64,000 nt of DNA. Source: Channallabes apus. Taxonomy: Eukaryota; Chordata; Actinopteri; Siluriformes; Clariidae. Location: contig CM060104.1 in assembly GCA_030522415.1 (NCBI GenBank), forward strand, positions 9,063,501 to 9,127,500. The letters run 5' to 3'. Below the pieces are notes generated by a model, which saw nothing but the letters and a program-made list of their open reading frames with translations, was not told the origin of the DNA and made no database searches. A program made the translations under genes and the position numbers. Position 1 is the stretch's first letter; every line of letters starts with the position of its first letter. Positions 11,073-24,889 of the stretch are shown one piece after another.

Positions 11073-14000
11073 GCTGTTACTTAAAGACATAATTATCAGA
11101 AATGGTTCTATTTTGCATTCTTTTCTAGATTTTATGAAAAGTATAATCTTTAAAATATTTACATGAATTTCAGACTTTTTATTGAATCAAAGTTTTTACT
11201 TGAACAAACATGGACTCCACATATATTTGCAAAACCTTATGATCCATTTTGGATTAAATCCATCAGATTGATCAGAATCTGTAATATTAAACATTCAATA
11301 TATTAAACATACACTTTAAAAGATGACATTTCCAATTTCCAAACTTTATTATTAATGTAAGTAGAATATTTGTAACAAAACAGACTTCCATATGTAAAAA
11401 ATGGCACATGGCATGAGATACTGTATATACAGTATAACTAATCTAAGAGCTAGGATTAATAAGTGTTCGTTGGTTGTGCATACCATATATGTACCTACTG
11501 TAAGTGCCACATTCTCTTGTAATCCTTTTAGCTATGGCGGTACTGTTTATTGAAAAAATTATTCCGCTTCTGCCTCTAGCCATTGTTCGAGTGTTGCTTG
11601 GAGCAAAGTTAGAAATAAACCTTTATGAGCTTAAAAAAGCCTAAAATGCTATACAACATTATGAATTATTTTAAAACCCAGTGCACTGTTTACATCAATG
11701 TTTAGTATTATCATTAATAATTCATGAAAAATTATGGTCAAGGTTTCATTTTAAGTGTTTATGTCCTCCATACTGTAGTTGCACCACTTTGGTTTACATG
11801 GGCACTAATAAGAGGCTTGTGCGGGAGACTGGCCTGTCTAATGTGCAAACTCATGGCTCATTGTACAAAAACATGATTTAGGACCAGAGTTTAGGAGGTG
11901 AAGCTTCTGCTTGTGTGTCTGCTTGTGTGCTAATTGTGTAAGTAATTAAAATAGCATTAATTAAATTTTTAATTCATGGTTTATTAATTCTGCAACAATA
12001 AAAACTCAATAATAATAAACAATAGTCAAATTTACCATTTATATCACTTTATTATTATTATTTTTAAATATCCTTGCTTCCCCCCCCCCCTTTGTTTTTA
12101 CCATATGTTCAGTGCAGATATTGCTTAATAAAAGAAGTTAAACATGGGATACATTACAAAAAAGTGGCTGCAAATGACATTTTTTCCCCAATGTAGATCA
12201 CAATCTACAAAATGCCATAATGTAAATGCAACTAAATAGTATGTATAGGATGTAGGAAGTAACCTGTTGATGTGAAATTGACCTGGGTATGTTTTTTTTA
12301 ATTTATTTATTTATTTATTTACTATTTTTACTTATAAAAATAGTATTTATTTTATTAAATAATGCAGATACAGGTTCAAGAGCTTCAGTTAATATTAACA
12401 TCAAACATCATAATAAAAAAAGGAAAGATTAAAATCTCTCTCATGTAAAAAAATATGTTTCCTACATAAAAAAGATGTGTTGGAATATACATATACTGTA
12501 TGAAACTATAAACATGTGTCTGTAATTGCAGCCGGTAGGTTTCATTGCTGTTTTTTTTATTTATTGCTTCACTTAGTTTAATCTCCTTTCTCTTGTTTTG
12601 CTCTGTTATCTCTCGCTCTCAGCAGCTCAGCTTAACCTGGTTGTAGTGTTAACACTAAGAACAACACAAAGAGTCTGAAATGCAAGATTGCCACTCACAA
12701 AGAACAATATCATGTTTAGTTGAAGCACATATTATAAAGTTGAGCATCATCCATAAGAATATATTGGTATTTAAGGCAAAATGTATGTTTATTCTTTATG
12801 AATGCATTAGAGTATAGATCAGGTTTGCATTTAACATGGTGAACTAGCTGACAGACAATGTGCTTAACAGGCAAAATGAAGCGTAATTCATTTTTAGTCT
12901 GGAGCTGTTGCTCTTTGATGCTCGCATACGGATAAACATTAAAAGCCATGTTTTTATGTGGCTCCCAATTTAATGGATGTTAAGCTACAGATCCACAACC
13001 AAGCGAGAGGGAAAAAACACTAGTCGTAACATGGATCATTTGAGAGGAAAATGGAAATGGTCTCGGCTTCATGCTCACTCTTTGTCCTCTGTCAGAATTT
13101 TTTTTGAAGCAATAGCATGTTTTTTTTCCCAGCCTAAAAGGACATGTAGATGCAGAGGTTGATATTTCCTTAATGATAAATGATCAGACTGAATGTACCA
13201 AAAGAAGTAGTATAATGAGCATTGGTTAAATCAAATATTTTACTATTTTACAGTTGTTTATGCTGTTCATAATGCTCAGTATTGTAGTATGCCCAGGAAA
13301 TACTGAACCGATGGTTCTAGAATGAAAGATTCATGTATAAAGGGTGCAAAAAAAGCATTGAGACACATATGCATATATAAATAGTTTTTCTGTTTTATAT
13401 TGAGTGTATTTAATGGAGACAGCATTATGGCAAAGTGGGTAGCAATGTAACCTACAGTAACAGCACCAGGCTTAGTGTGTTTATGTTTGTGTTCTTCCCA
13501 TATCCCATATGTTCTTCTTCTACTTTTTCCACAAGGTTTCCATAAACATGCAGCTAAGTGGATTGGTTATTGCTAAATTACCAAATATAAATGGTGCTCT
13601 TGTGTCCAATCTAGGACCATCCTGGCATCGCTCTCATTTAAACCAAACAAAATGTTACTTCAAAACATCAGGAAAAAACAGTATATTTGGTAACAATAGA
13701 ACAGAAAATAACAGTATATTTGCATTGGGTACAAAACAAAGCATAAAGACAAACAAGATTTAATTTTTTTTTTAATCCTGTATTAACAAATAAATTTTTT
13801 GTTCCCACATAATGATCATTGTCATGGATTCATAGGTTAGAATAATGCAGAAATGGAAAAAGATTGATGATTGGATTTGCCGGGGGCATGATGTGGTTGA
13901 GACACGAATAACCAATTACAAATACATTTAAAATTATTTTGTCTCCATGCTAACAGGACCACAAAGCTTTGTTATTTGTTGTCAAAGAAGACCACATATA

Positions 14001-14754
14001 CATTAATAGTAGCAATTTTGATAATCAGTGTTAATGATAATAAAATTGCTCATTTAATTGATAAATTGATAAAGAAGGGATTAATAACACTGATGCTACC
14101 TATTTACAAAAAAATAGTAAGCATGAATTCATGCACATACAGACACACACAATGAGGAGGGACAGCTTGTTTGTTTGTAAGTTTACTGTATGTAAAGAAC
14201 AAAATTTCAGATGCACAAAAAACTGAGTACAGATGGCTGGATGAAGAGTGGGTGAATAGAATCAGCCATCTGAACAGAGAATGGTTTGAGTTCCAGTTCC
14301 AGTATATCTGGCAGGCTTGCTTTGGTTTACCAGAAGTCTTTGTCTTGACTTGACTTGGAAACTGTGTAGTGACTAAATTGCTGAATGCAGTAAAAAGACT
14401 TTACATCACTCCAAGGTCATCTCAATCGTTGTTATAAAACATGCATGTGAATCACAGCATAATTAATAAAGCATTTTATAAATACTAGCATAGTAAATTT
14501 CAGAAACAGACAGCATTGTTATTAGCATTTAATTAAATATTTCCTAAATAAACTAAAAATAAAGAAACAAAGAAAATAATTAAAAGGGCTTAGTTGTTAT
14601 AGCTGTTTACCAGAGATTTCTTGTGTATTGTGAGTTCCTATTCGTATCATGTCCTGTTCATAAGATTTCCTGTATACTGTATACAGTATACTGTACTCCA
14701 TTCCTGCATTCCTCCATTCCATGGCCTACTGCTGATTTTTACTGAAAGATTTGT
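11073..14754. other. AT-rich sequence, no gene seen
   Basis: No domain, RNA gene or named repeat recognised. Open frames are short and start and stop as expected by chance in AT-rich DNA. A (TTTA)n stretch lies near 12300. Confidence 0.5.
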
Positions 14755-15065
14755 ATGGAAAACAGTGCCTATAAAATGTTATGACCCCTGTTAAAATTTC
14801 AAGTTTTTGTGATGTAAAATATTCACCTTCCGGCATGATATTACCCAAAGCACAAATCCAGTTTAACAAAGGAATTGGTTCATAAGAAGAAAATCAATGT
14901 TTTGGAACGCTCACAGCCCACAGCTAAATCAAAACTGAAAGACTGTGGAATGGCATGAGAAGTACACAGAGCTGGAGATCACGTCACGATTTGATAGAAC
15001 TGGAGTGTTTTGGAAAGGAGGAGAGGGGGAAAAAAGCCAAATTACAAGCAAAAGGTGCTTTAACT
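14755..15065 (+). mobile_element. Deleted Tc1/mariner remnant
   Basis: AACAGTGCCTATAAAATGTT and the following AAATTTCAAGTTTTTGTGATG resemble a Tc1-type terminal repeat. They run straight into a decayed plus-strand segment that I read as the C-terminal part of a Tc1 transposase (ACCCAAAGCACAAATCC, then GTGGAATG). The N-terminal and first catalytic regions are missing, so this is an internally deleted, non-coding copy. Confidence 0.55.
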
Positions 15066-15542
15066 AAGTAAGACAAAGTTTAACAAAGGTTAGAAGACGT
15101 ACAGTACTGTACTGTACATGTTTACTAGATTACAAGATTGCAACTAGAATACTGTCTGAATGAGCACCCATGAGCAACCACAATAGAAGCTTTTGCATTG
15201 CATTTGATATTGGTCAAAATGAATGAATGAATACTGTAGATTTAGCCCTTGAAACAACTAAGTTATACTGATTGTATTGGTACGTACCATCTTGTTTAGT
15301 TTGCTGTCTTTATCAAAACAGACATTTATAAAAGATAGATGGTAATCTACATAACACAGCTTCTCAGATAACATTCTTGTTTGTGCATGCTTAAAATCAC
15401 AGCTGCTCTGTGCAAATCAGTTAATTCTCTCAGAACAGCCAATTTAACATGGCAATCAAGCAATCATATGCAACCCATTCAAAAACCAAAATCAACTATA
15501 ATAGCCTGCAATACTTGGGTTCAGCAGGTTCTTGGATTTATT

Positions 15543-15959
<417 letters not shown>

Positions 15960-16274
15960 TGGATTTATTTTTCAACAAATCTTTTATTATATACTTATCC
16001 ATTTGAGAAAATTGATTGCCATAGCTTGCTGCTACTTTGGCACTTTGTCCTTAATCTGATTATATTGTCAGTTTACAGTATTTATTTGTTTATTTAGTCC
16101 AGTAAAGGAGGAGCATGAACATATTATGATAACATCTGACCAAATGACCATAATGTAAATTTTGTGATCCAGAGTAGGTTTAAATCATTACCACTATTTA
16201 TAATAAATGTTGTAGAAATTCATGTGCAGCTTTATTTTATTTATTAATTTTTTTACATTAATTAAAATTATGTA

Positions 16275-16601
16275 GTGGTCGCCTTGCACCTCCAGAGTCC
16301 GGGTTCGATTCCCGGCCAGGCTCGATTCCCGTCTCTGTGTGCATGGAGTTTGCATGTTCTCCCCGTGCTTGGTGTGTTTCCTCCGGGTACTCCTGTTTCC
16401 TCCCACAGTCCAAAGACATGCAGATTAGGCTAATTGGCATTCCCAAATTGACCATAGTGTGTGAATGAGTGTGTGTGTGTGTGTGCTCTGCGATAGATCC
16501 AGGGTATACCCTGTCTCGTGCCCTGAGTCTCCTGGGATAGGCTCCAGGTCAACGCGACCCTAATACAGGATAAAGCGGTATAGAAGATGAATGAATGAAT
16601 G
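16275..16601 (+). repeat. SINE with 15-bp target duplication
   Basis: A plus-strand copy with the B-box-like GGTTCGATTCC, the conserved body and GAAT tail. It is flanked by AATTAAAATTATGTA at 16260-16274 and 16602-16616. The first 30 or so bases of the head, including the A-box, are missing or rearranged relative to the copy at 62330, so this copy is 5'-truncated. Confidence 0.9.
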
Positions 16602-16616
16602 AATTAAAATTATGTA

Positions 16617-19370
16617 TGTAAAGTGAATTCTACAATTATTGGTAAAAGTTAATTGGACATTTTTCAATGTTCAATCTATTTCCCCAGACACTGTTAAACA
16701 GTGTAGCTTCTATTGAAACTGCCTAATTAATATGATGTGAAATATTATCTGATTATAACATACAACTATGTGTAGGCTATTCCAATTTATCTGTAAACAG
16801 GTTCTGATTATGTTTCTGTTATTCTCTTTAACAGTCCAGTCTTTCATTTGAAGCACATGCAAATTATATTACTATGATTACTACATTTAGCCTACATATA
16901 GCCTACATTCATTTCAGGAACACTGCTTCTTACATTTCATTGCTAAAAATATAATATTAAAATGCAGTACAGAATGCAACATTCAGAGTCCTTACTTTAA
17001 CTTGAAAATATGACTGCATCACACACAGCCTATCCACATTATATTGTCTCCAAGTAAAATTTAGCATCCATTATAAAAATTCTATTGACCTTTAAATCAC
17101 TAAATCATCTCATGCCCAACACAAGTGAATTTCTCGTCTTTTATGAATCTCTGTGCCAACAAAGGATGATGAGTATTTATTGGCACCTCAAATAATGAAG
17201 GATACACTAGGGGCCAGATTACAAAACTCAGTTTTGGAACAGCATTTCACTTAGTGTGCAGGACTTCTAATAATCTTAGTGTATCTAGGCTAACCCTTTT
17301 AGTCAAACCATGAAGATGGACTGCAATTGTTACAACCACTTTTGCACTCAAATCTCCAACTTTGAACTTCTTATTTAAAATTGCTGGGTGTCACCCAGAT
17401 GAAGCCATTTGAATCTTCAAGGATCTTTTTTTCACTTCTGGCTTTATAATTAGGGATGCATTTATGAATTAAAAATCTTAATTTGGCATTTATAGATTTA
17501 TAGATTTTATATATTTCTGTATCAAACTGAGGTAATATCCAAATAACTATACAAAATAAAAATAAAAAGTTTATTGGAAGTTTATTGTTTTTAAGTGTAC
17601 AGTAAGTTAGGGCAATTTTATGCACTATAGCAACCCTATTTACTACTTGTCCATGAATGGCAGCAGTATGCATAGCATAAAATTGAGCCTATCTGCTATT
17701 GTAATTTATGTACAGTGAATATTGAATATGAATTAAATTAGAGTAGATTTAATTGTCAGTGTTTACCTACAGTATGAGGTGTTTGATTCCTGTTGTTTAA
17801 ATCCCTTTTCTCTACTGTGTATACTCTAAATATGGAAATTAAAGGATGAGATCATTTATTAACAAGCTCTTGGAAATCCCATGCCCATAAAAGATGGCAT
17901 CATGGCACCAAATTTCAAATTGAAAACTGAGATATAAATTCAAGACCACCCCTTAGCATTGCCCTTTCCTTTCAGATATAGAATAGTGTCTAGCAACTTG
18001 GATTTTTATGATTATTTATGACAAGCATACATAAATGATAAAAATGTTGGAAATATTAATCTTCATTAAAACATTCAGCTTAAAAAAAATACTTTATTGG
18101 TTGTCTATTCAACTGCAATTGCTCAGTAGTTTTGAATCAATAAGCAGAACAAAATATTTTTCTGAAGATCACAAGATTTTGATACAGCAGTGATGAGTAT
18201 CATGCTTTCAGCAGGGGGAGCAAGTAAGCCAGAAATTGTTGCAGTTTGTTCTATGAACACAAGACAGATTTCTGATATTAAGGAGAAAAAGAATTCTTTC
18301 CCCTGTGGGCTTAGTAAAATATCTTTATTCTCTGTCAGACAAACTATTTTGCTTTTTTACTGCTGCTGATGCACTTTTAAGAGCTTTGACCAACATCACA
18401 TAGGCAGTAACAAAATCCGTAATAAGGTTAAGTCAACAAAATACAGAAGCATGCCTGTTGTTGTTGTTCCTACTGTACTAAAGCACAAAAATGTCACAAT
18501 TCTCACTGCAGATGTACATACAATGTAGTATCAACTGATTGACGTCACAGTAACAAATTTAGTTTAACATGCAAGATGATGAATAAGATCAACGTTCAAT
18601 TACACAAACTATCTAAGCTCGACTAAGACAATGATATATTTACAGGCTTCACAAAGGAGACACTTTCCCTCCATAACATTTTGAGTGCTCGCTTTACTTC
18701 ACAGCCTACGCTATACAAGACACCTTGTTGACTACTGTCCTGTATATACTGTAACTAAATATTGCCCTGCAGTGATAGAGAAGACTGTAAATGTTAATTA
18801 ATCCTGTGTAATGACACATAGAAACATAGCAATAACAAGGTAGAACAATATAAAAATAGTTATAGAACATATAGTTATAAGTATATTTAGTAACATGTAC
18901 TAATAGTCGTGTGTTTCAATATACAGTATAAAAGGCTAGTACGGTATTAAAGGCATGAATACCATTAGGAGTGTAATAACCAGCATTGTAATCTACACTT
19001 ATTATTATTTAAATGTATTTCTTTTTTCATATAATGTTCTATTCTGTATGGTGTTTTGAGTTGCATCAAGACCATAAGGGAAAGATATTTAATTCTTGCA
19101 CATGTGAATGGGGAAAATAATGTTCTAGCCTATTATTATCATGTGAAGTAGGGTTTAAATCTATTTAAGCATAGATAAAGGACAATCGGTTAAAAAAAGC
19201 AATTACATCCAAAACACAGGTCAAAAGGTAATTCACAGGAAAAGTCAGCTGAGGTGCAAACAAAAATACTTCAAGAAACAAAAACTTAAAAAAAAAAAGG
19301 TCAAAATATTCAAACCAGAATATAAAACATGGAACGTAAAACTGATTGGTAAAGTCTGACATGCAAGTCA
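16617..19370. other. AT-rich sequence, no gene seen
   Basis: No recognisable gene, RNA or repeat family. The 100-codon minus-strand frame at 17371-17673 shows no known motif and biased, AT-driven composition. Confidence 0.5.
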
Positions 19371-20035
19371 AGTCAAGTCAAATTTATTTATAGCACATTT
19401 AAAAACAACCGAAGTTGACCAAAGTGCTGTACAATGATAGGAGTAAAACGACCAGAATTAAACAGCATAACATGAAAGCAAATTAAATTAAATTTAACAA
19501 TGTAAAAAGTAAATAAAAATCAGTTAGTGACAGTTAATAAAAACAGTTATCAAATGAAATCATGCATAAATATCTATAATATAGATCAAAAGTCTCAGCC
19601 AGGTTTAAAATCCATTAAAAAGAAGTGAGCTTTTAGTTAGCCAAAGTTTTTGGATTTAAAACTTTCTAATGTAGGTGCTGCTCTAATAATAAATGGTAAA
19701 CCATTACATAATTTAGGCGCAGCTACAGCAAACACTCGGTTACCTCTGAGCTTTAATCTAGACCATGGGACAGAGACGAGTAACTGGTCTGAGGATCTGA
19801 GATTTCTTGATATTGTATGCGGTTGTAAAAACTCAGAGATGTACAGAGGTGTAAAACCATTCAGTGATTTAAAAACAAGTAATAAAATTAAAAAATCAAT
19901 CCTGAGCCACTGAAGTGACTTTAATACCGGAGTGATGTGATAATTTTTGCTTGTACCGGTAAAACGTCGAGCAGCAGAATTTTGGACAAGCTGTAGACGA
20001 GAGAGCAATGACTGACTGATTCCTGTATACTGTAT
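19371..20035 (-). mobile_element. 5'-truncated LINE, 3' end
   Basis: Minus-strand LINE fragment: the last 130 or so codons of an ORF2-type protein, a 3' UTR with CAGCACTTTGGTCAACTTCG, and a TTGACTTGACTTG tail near 19371-19385. Such short tandem 3' tails are typical of Jockey/I-group LINEs in fish. The 5' end is lost near 20035. Confidence 0.8.
19640..20030 (-). pseudogene. C-terminal LINE reverse transcriptase fragment
   Basis: Minus-strand frame with SLLSRLQLVQNSAARRFTG, ITPVLKSLQWL, FKSLNGFTPLYISE and LRSSDQLLVSVPWSRLK, the conserved C-terminal region after the RT palm in many fish LINEs. The RT catalytic box itself is absent because of the 5' truncation. It is non-functional. Confidence 0.85.
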
Positions 20036-20909
20036 AATGCATGGCATGCAGATCTGAACATTTACCTCACAAGGAAATAAAGAGCCCCAGGGCTTAGACA
20101 TAAGGTATATCAAAAAGGAAATTCAAAACACACTTAGGGGGAAAATTATATATGGATCATTTTATGGATCATATGAATATAGATATAAATCAAAACAAAA
20201 ATAGATATGACAAATATAAACAAACATTCAGAAATGTAGGAAACTCTGTCATAGCAAGCTGGTAGGCAAAGCAGCAGAGAAACAATGTGATGTCATCAAA
20301 ACTGGGAGCAAAGAAATAGTGTCATCATCAAAGCCAGTAAGTCGAGGAAGTGCGATGTCATCAAAGCCAACAGACAAAATAGAGCATGATGTCATTAACG
20401 CCACGAGGTGAAGAAACATTTGTGGTGAAGCAGAGAAATTGGGATGATGTTCTCAGTCAGGGAGGGGACGAGGGGCAAATGTCTTCTTTCAAGGTTGTGT
20501 TTTTAAATTGGCCATGTTGAACTCAACTTGAAGCTGGGCCTACTGAATGCTGCTCCACAATTCTCTATTTAGAGCACTGTACTGGCCTCCATGTGAGAGG
20601 GAAGAGGGAGAGGAGTCTTTGGATCAGCCAGACACTCTCAGTAAAACAACCTCAATAGTAAAGTATCTGGACAGAATTCAACACCACTGTATGGGGCTAG
20701 GTGTCTAGATAAAAAAAGAATTCTGGGGGCTCCAGCATTCAAATTCTGGGGTTTGTCACTTCTTCCTCTAGCTTCTTGTTTTCGAAGAATTATCTATAAA
20801 GTTAGTGGAGTTGCATGTGGAGGATTGGAGGATCTACTAATGTGAATAGGATTAAAATTAAAATCCAGAACGATAAACATGACACAGGCTACAAGATAAA
20901 AAGAATATA

Positions 20910-20911
<2 letters not shown>
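20036..20911. other. No gene seen
   Basis: A few weakly repeated GATGTCATCAAAGCC-like phrases occur between 20289 and 20400 (spacing about 50 bases), which may be a decayed short tandem repeat. Nothing coding. Confidence 0.4.

Positions 20912-20976
<65 letters not shown>
20912..20976. repeat. (AT)n microsatellite
   Basis: About 65 bases of AT repeats. A mariner-type element is inserted at a TA at its right edge. Confidence 0.95.
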
Positions 20977-20978
<2 letters not shown>

Positions 20979-22463
20979 ATGTTCCAAATTATTACGCAAA
21001 TGATATATTTGCCTGATTTTCCTGATAATTACTCAATGCAAATGACAGTCAGTATAATTTTCAAGTCATCAACCATTAGGGTATAATTTTAATTTTATTG
21101 AACAAACCTCCTAATGATAACAATATTTATTTAAAAAAAAAACTGAAAATGCACTGTTCCAAATTATTATGCACAACAGAGTTAAAACATTTTATAGGTT
21201 GTAAAGAACTGAAAATGGTCTTTTGTTGAATTTGCAGCTTTAGGAGGTCATATTTAAAGAAATCAAAAGCTATTTCAATTAAAACATCCTAACAGGGATG
21301 TTACATCTTAACATAGGACCCCTTCTTTGATATCACCTTCACAATTCTTGCATCCATTGAACTTGTGAGTTTTTGGACAGTTTCTGCTTGAATGTCTTTG
21401 CAGGATGTCAGAGTAGCCTCTCACCCTCATAGATCTTTTGCTTGAGGATGCTCCAAAGGTTTTCAATGGGTTTGAGGTCAGGGGAGGATGGTAGCCACAC
21501 CATGAGTTTCTCATATTTTATTCCCATAGCAGCCAATGACACAGAGGTATTCTTTGCAGCATGAGATGGTGCATTGTCGTGCATGAAGATGATTTTGTTA
21601 TGGAAGGCAAGGTTCTTCTTTTTGTACCATGAGAGAGAATGGTCAGTCAATATACTTTACAGAGGTCATTTTCACACCGTCAGGGACCCTAAAGCAGCCT
21701 ACCAGCTCTCCCCCCATGATTCTGGCCCAAAACATGACTCCGACACCTCCTTGTTGACCGCAGCCTTGTTGGGAAATGGTGGCCATCCACCAACCATCCA
21801 CTACTCCATCCATCTGGACCATCCAGGATTGCACGACACTCATCAAGACTGTTTAAAAACTTGTCTTCATGTATGCCTGGGCCCACTGCAACCATTTCTG
21901 CTTGTGAGCATTGATTAGGGGCGAATAGTAGGTTTATGCACAACTGCAAGCCTTTAAAGGATCCTACACCTTGAGGTTCGCGGAACTCCAGAGGCACCAG
22001 CAGCTTCAAATACCTGTTTGCTGCTTTGTAATGGCATTTCAGCAGCTGCTCTCTTAATCCGATGAATTTGTCTTGCAGAAACCTTCTTCATTCTGCCTTT
22101 ATCTGCACAAACCTGTCTGTGTGCTGAATCAGCCACAAATGTCTTCACAGTAAGTTTTCTTAAATATCTAATGTTTTTATACCTTGTCCAAGGCATTGCA
22201 ATATTTGACGCTTTTCGGCAGCAGAGAGATCCTTTTTCATTCCCATATTTCTTGAAACCTGTGGCCTGCTTATTAACAACCTTCTTCAGTACTTTTCCTT
22301 TAATTGGGCTTATCTGGCAAACTAATTATCACACGTGTCTGAAATTCATTTCAGTGATTCAAAGAGCCCTGAGACACAATACCATCCATGAGTTTAATTT
22401 AAAAACTAAACATTTAATGTTCATGACACTTACATCCAATTTGCATAATAATTTGGAATGTGG
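20977..22463 (-). mobile_element. Tc1/mariner-like element, DD37E type
   Basis: The ends are CCATGTTCCAAATTATTACG and, inverted, CCACATTCCAAATTATTATG, flanked by TA on both sides. The element is 1487 bp with a broken minus-strand transposase. A second AT/GTATAT tract lies just beyond its right end. Confidence 0.85.
21400..22196 (-). pseudogene. Mariner-like transposase (DD37E spacing), broken
   Basis: An N-terminal helix-turn-helix-like part (22196-21960) is followed in other frames by a middle region (GPGIHEDKFLNSLDE) and a C-terminal part (21650-21408) with FMHDNAPSH and LPSSPDLKPIENLW. Between the Asp of HDNAPSH and the Glu of KPIE there are 37 residues, so the catalytic spacing is DD37E and not the DD34E of the other transposases in this window. 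Several frameshifts make it non-functional. Confidence 0.8.
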
Positions 22464-23224
22464 TATATATGCGGTATATATATATGTGTATATATATATA
22501 CTGTACATACACTCACTCGCTCACAAAACTATCAAAAGTATCAAAAAAAGCAAATATCTGTGAATAATCATGACACATAAGGTAGAAAACCAGTGACAAG
22601 GATGGAGACAAGACGGGAAACCAAAAGACATGTGGTAATATAAACAATAAATACCGAAAAGGCAATGACATCGTGCTGTCAACTTCATAGCACACTGAGA
22701 TCTGCTGCATGCAGTGCTCTGCTCTAAAACCATGACAGTTACGAAATACCAAAAAAATGTAAATTATATGTTTTTTAGAAACTATTTATTTGGATAATTA
22801 AAAGTGAAGATTGTGGCGAGTACATCTATGTTTTGTTTTTAAAAGTTTTAACAACAAGGCAAGTACACATGAAATTAACAAATGCTGATTTTACTAATGC
22901 ATCAGTAATGTGTAAGAATGGTGGTGTTTGGTATTGTACTGCAGGAACAGTCTGAGAAGGGGAGTAAAACACAGATACATAGACATTGGTGCACACGCAT
23001 GCAAACACACACACGCACACACACATGCATACACACAGTGAAAGGATTAGGAAACCTTCTATCCTGACATCCAAAGATGAATAGGAGAATTACATTAAGA
23101 ATTGGAAGAAGCTGTTCTTTGATTTTTCACCATGAGCTTATAATATTCTAGCAAATGTCAAGGGGAATGTCTAGTTTACATGAAAGAGCTAATGCACCTT
23201 TTAAAATCCAAGAGAGACAAGCAT
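22464..23224. other. No gene seen
   Basis: AT-rich, with short (TATA)n and (CACA)n stretches near 22470-22510 and 22988-23036. Confidence 0.45.
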
Positions 23225-23290
<66 letters not shown>

Positions 23291-23297
23291 AGTAAGT

Positions 23298-23329
<32 letters not shown>

Positions 23330-23412
23330 TGCATCTTGTCTCTTTCTTAACGCACCTGCTGCAATTACTTATTGGTTAAAAAAAATATATATAAAAAGAG
23401 TAAAAGTATATG

Positions 23413-23503
<91 letters not shown>

Positions 23504-23622
23504 CTGTATCTATCTATATATATAATGTATACACTCATAGTATATATGTTGCATTTTGCTGGTGATTGAAGGAAGGTCATGTTAAAATTTTAATCAAGTT
23601 TCAATAAAAGGTTGTTCCAAAC

Positions 23623-23672
<50 letters not shown>
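23225..23672. repeat. Microsatellite cluster: (GT)n, (GA)n, (CTAT)n, (AAT)n
   Basis: Four simple repeats in 450 bases: GT at 23227-23287, GA at 23299-23329, CTAT at about 23412-23503 and AAT at about 23622-23672. Open frames reading through them are artefacts of the repeats. Confidence 0.95.
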
Positions 23673-23674
<2 letters not shown>

Positions 23675-24514
23675 TAGTTGAATATAAACAGCATGAATTC
23701 TACACATGCTGAATCAGGCGTAATCCTGTTACATGCCCCCCATACTGAAACAATATACAGTAAGTCAATGTAACAGAATGATTCGCCAGAAAATATGTCT
23801 GAAGTTGACAGTCAACAAAGACATGGAAATCAAGATATCAGATAACCAAGATATCACTCACAGTGATTAGAAATTTCACATTATATAATCACATTCTTCT
23901 GTAAACTGATGTGTTACTGTATAATAAAAAGTGTAGCAGGAGCTTGTAATTCAGGAAAACAGAAATAAGCTTCCTCTTGCTTCTGCTTTGTTTCCCAGGA
24001 GCTCAGTGAATAAGGTGAATATGATGAAAGGCGTTAGTAACACACAACTCTGGCCTTATAGAAAAAGGCAAGAGAAGAAAAATGAAGAGGCACAGCACAT
24101 TAAATCAAATGTGAAGTAATCTGCTGTTAATTATTAAAAAGGGATTTATTTGACTAAAATACAGTTTTTGGTGAAAAAATTTGCATAAATAAGTAACATG
24201 CTTAATTAAAAGAAGGCTAATGAACTCTCTCTAAGCACAGCATATGATCCTTTCTTTAGAGGTACACGAATTACCACAGGTTCCTCAGCATCAAATTCCA
24301 AATTAAAATGTATTCACAACATTAGAGTGGTTAGAACATGGTAAATGTCTACTATCTTTGCCATGGTATGAAGAGTTCATGTTGAAATTTGTATCTGTGA
24401 AATGAATAATATATCTTAATTTTAGTGAACCAGTAATTTTACAATTAATTTATTGACTGTATTCTCTTTACAAATTAAAATGTGCTTGATCTAAGTGTAT
24501 GCAAAATTATAATC
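23673..24514. other. No gene seen
   Basis: AT-rich sequence without recognisable features. Confidence 0.45.
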
Positions 24515-24655
24515 GATTTGGCTTACCCTTTGCTGCTGTAACAGCCTCCACTCTTCTGGAAAAGCTTCTCAAAAATGTTAGTATGCTGTCTGGGGAGGGC
24601 ACATTCAAGAATAAGAGTATTGATGAGGTTGAATGCTGATGTTGGTTAAGGCCTG
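24515..24655 (-). mobile_element. Tc1-type transposase fragment
   Basis: TTTGCTGCTGTAACAGCCTC and the following CACTCTTCTGGAAAAGCTT match the antisense of a Tc1-type transposase C-terminus as I recognise it from other fish elements. It decays after about 140 bases. No terminal repeat is visible nearby. Confidence 0.5.
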
Positions 24656-24689
24656 ATATGCAGTTAACTTTCCAATCAACAAAATGTTA

Positions 24690-24886
24690 TACTGACTTTG
24701 TCCATTCCCATGAACCTTGGAATTTATGGTACAGGATGGAAATGGTTGTCTTTGTATACAGAAGAACAGTCGTATCATGTGACATGGTGGGGATCCACAT
24801 CTGCCCCATGCAGATTCTCCAATGGTATTCCACAGGGCTCAATGCTGGGGTATCCTCTGTTCCTTTTGACTGTCTTCAAACAATGA
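24690..24886 (+). pseudogene. LINE reverse transcriptase fragment
   Basis: The plus-strand frame 24698-24886 includes SYHVTWWGSTSAPC and NGIPQGSMLGYPLFLL, which corresponds to RT block B (PQGS.LGP.LF) of LINEs. The catalytic YADD box that should follow is absent and the sequence decays on both sides. Confidence 0.7.
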
Positions 24887-24889
24887 CTA

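Noticed and set aside
19637..20113. Host gene at the 158-codon minus-strand frame
   Set aside because: The sequence is the C-terminal part of a LINE protein with a LINE 3' tail after it.
23412..23503. Regular repeat that could suggest a CRISPR array
   Set aside because: It is a (CTAT)n microsatellite without spacers, in a eukaryotic genome.
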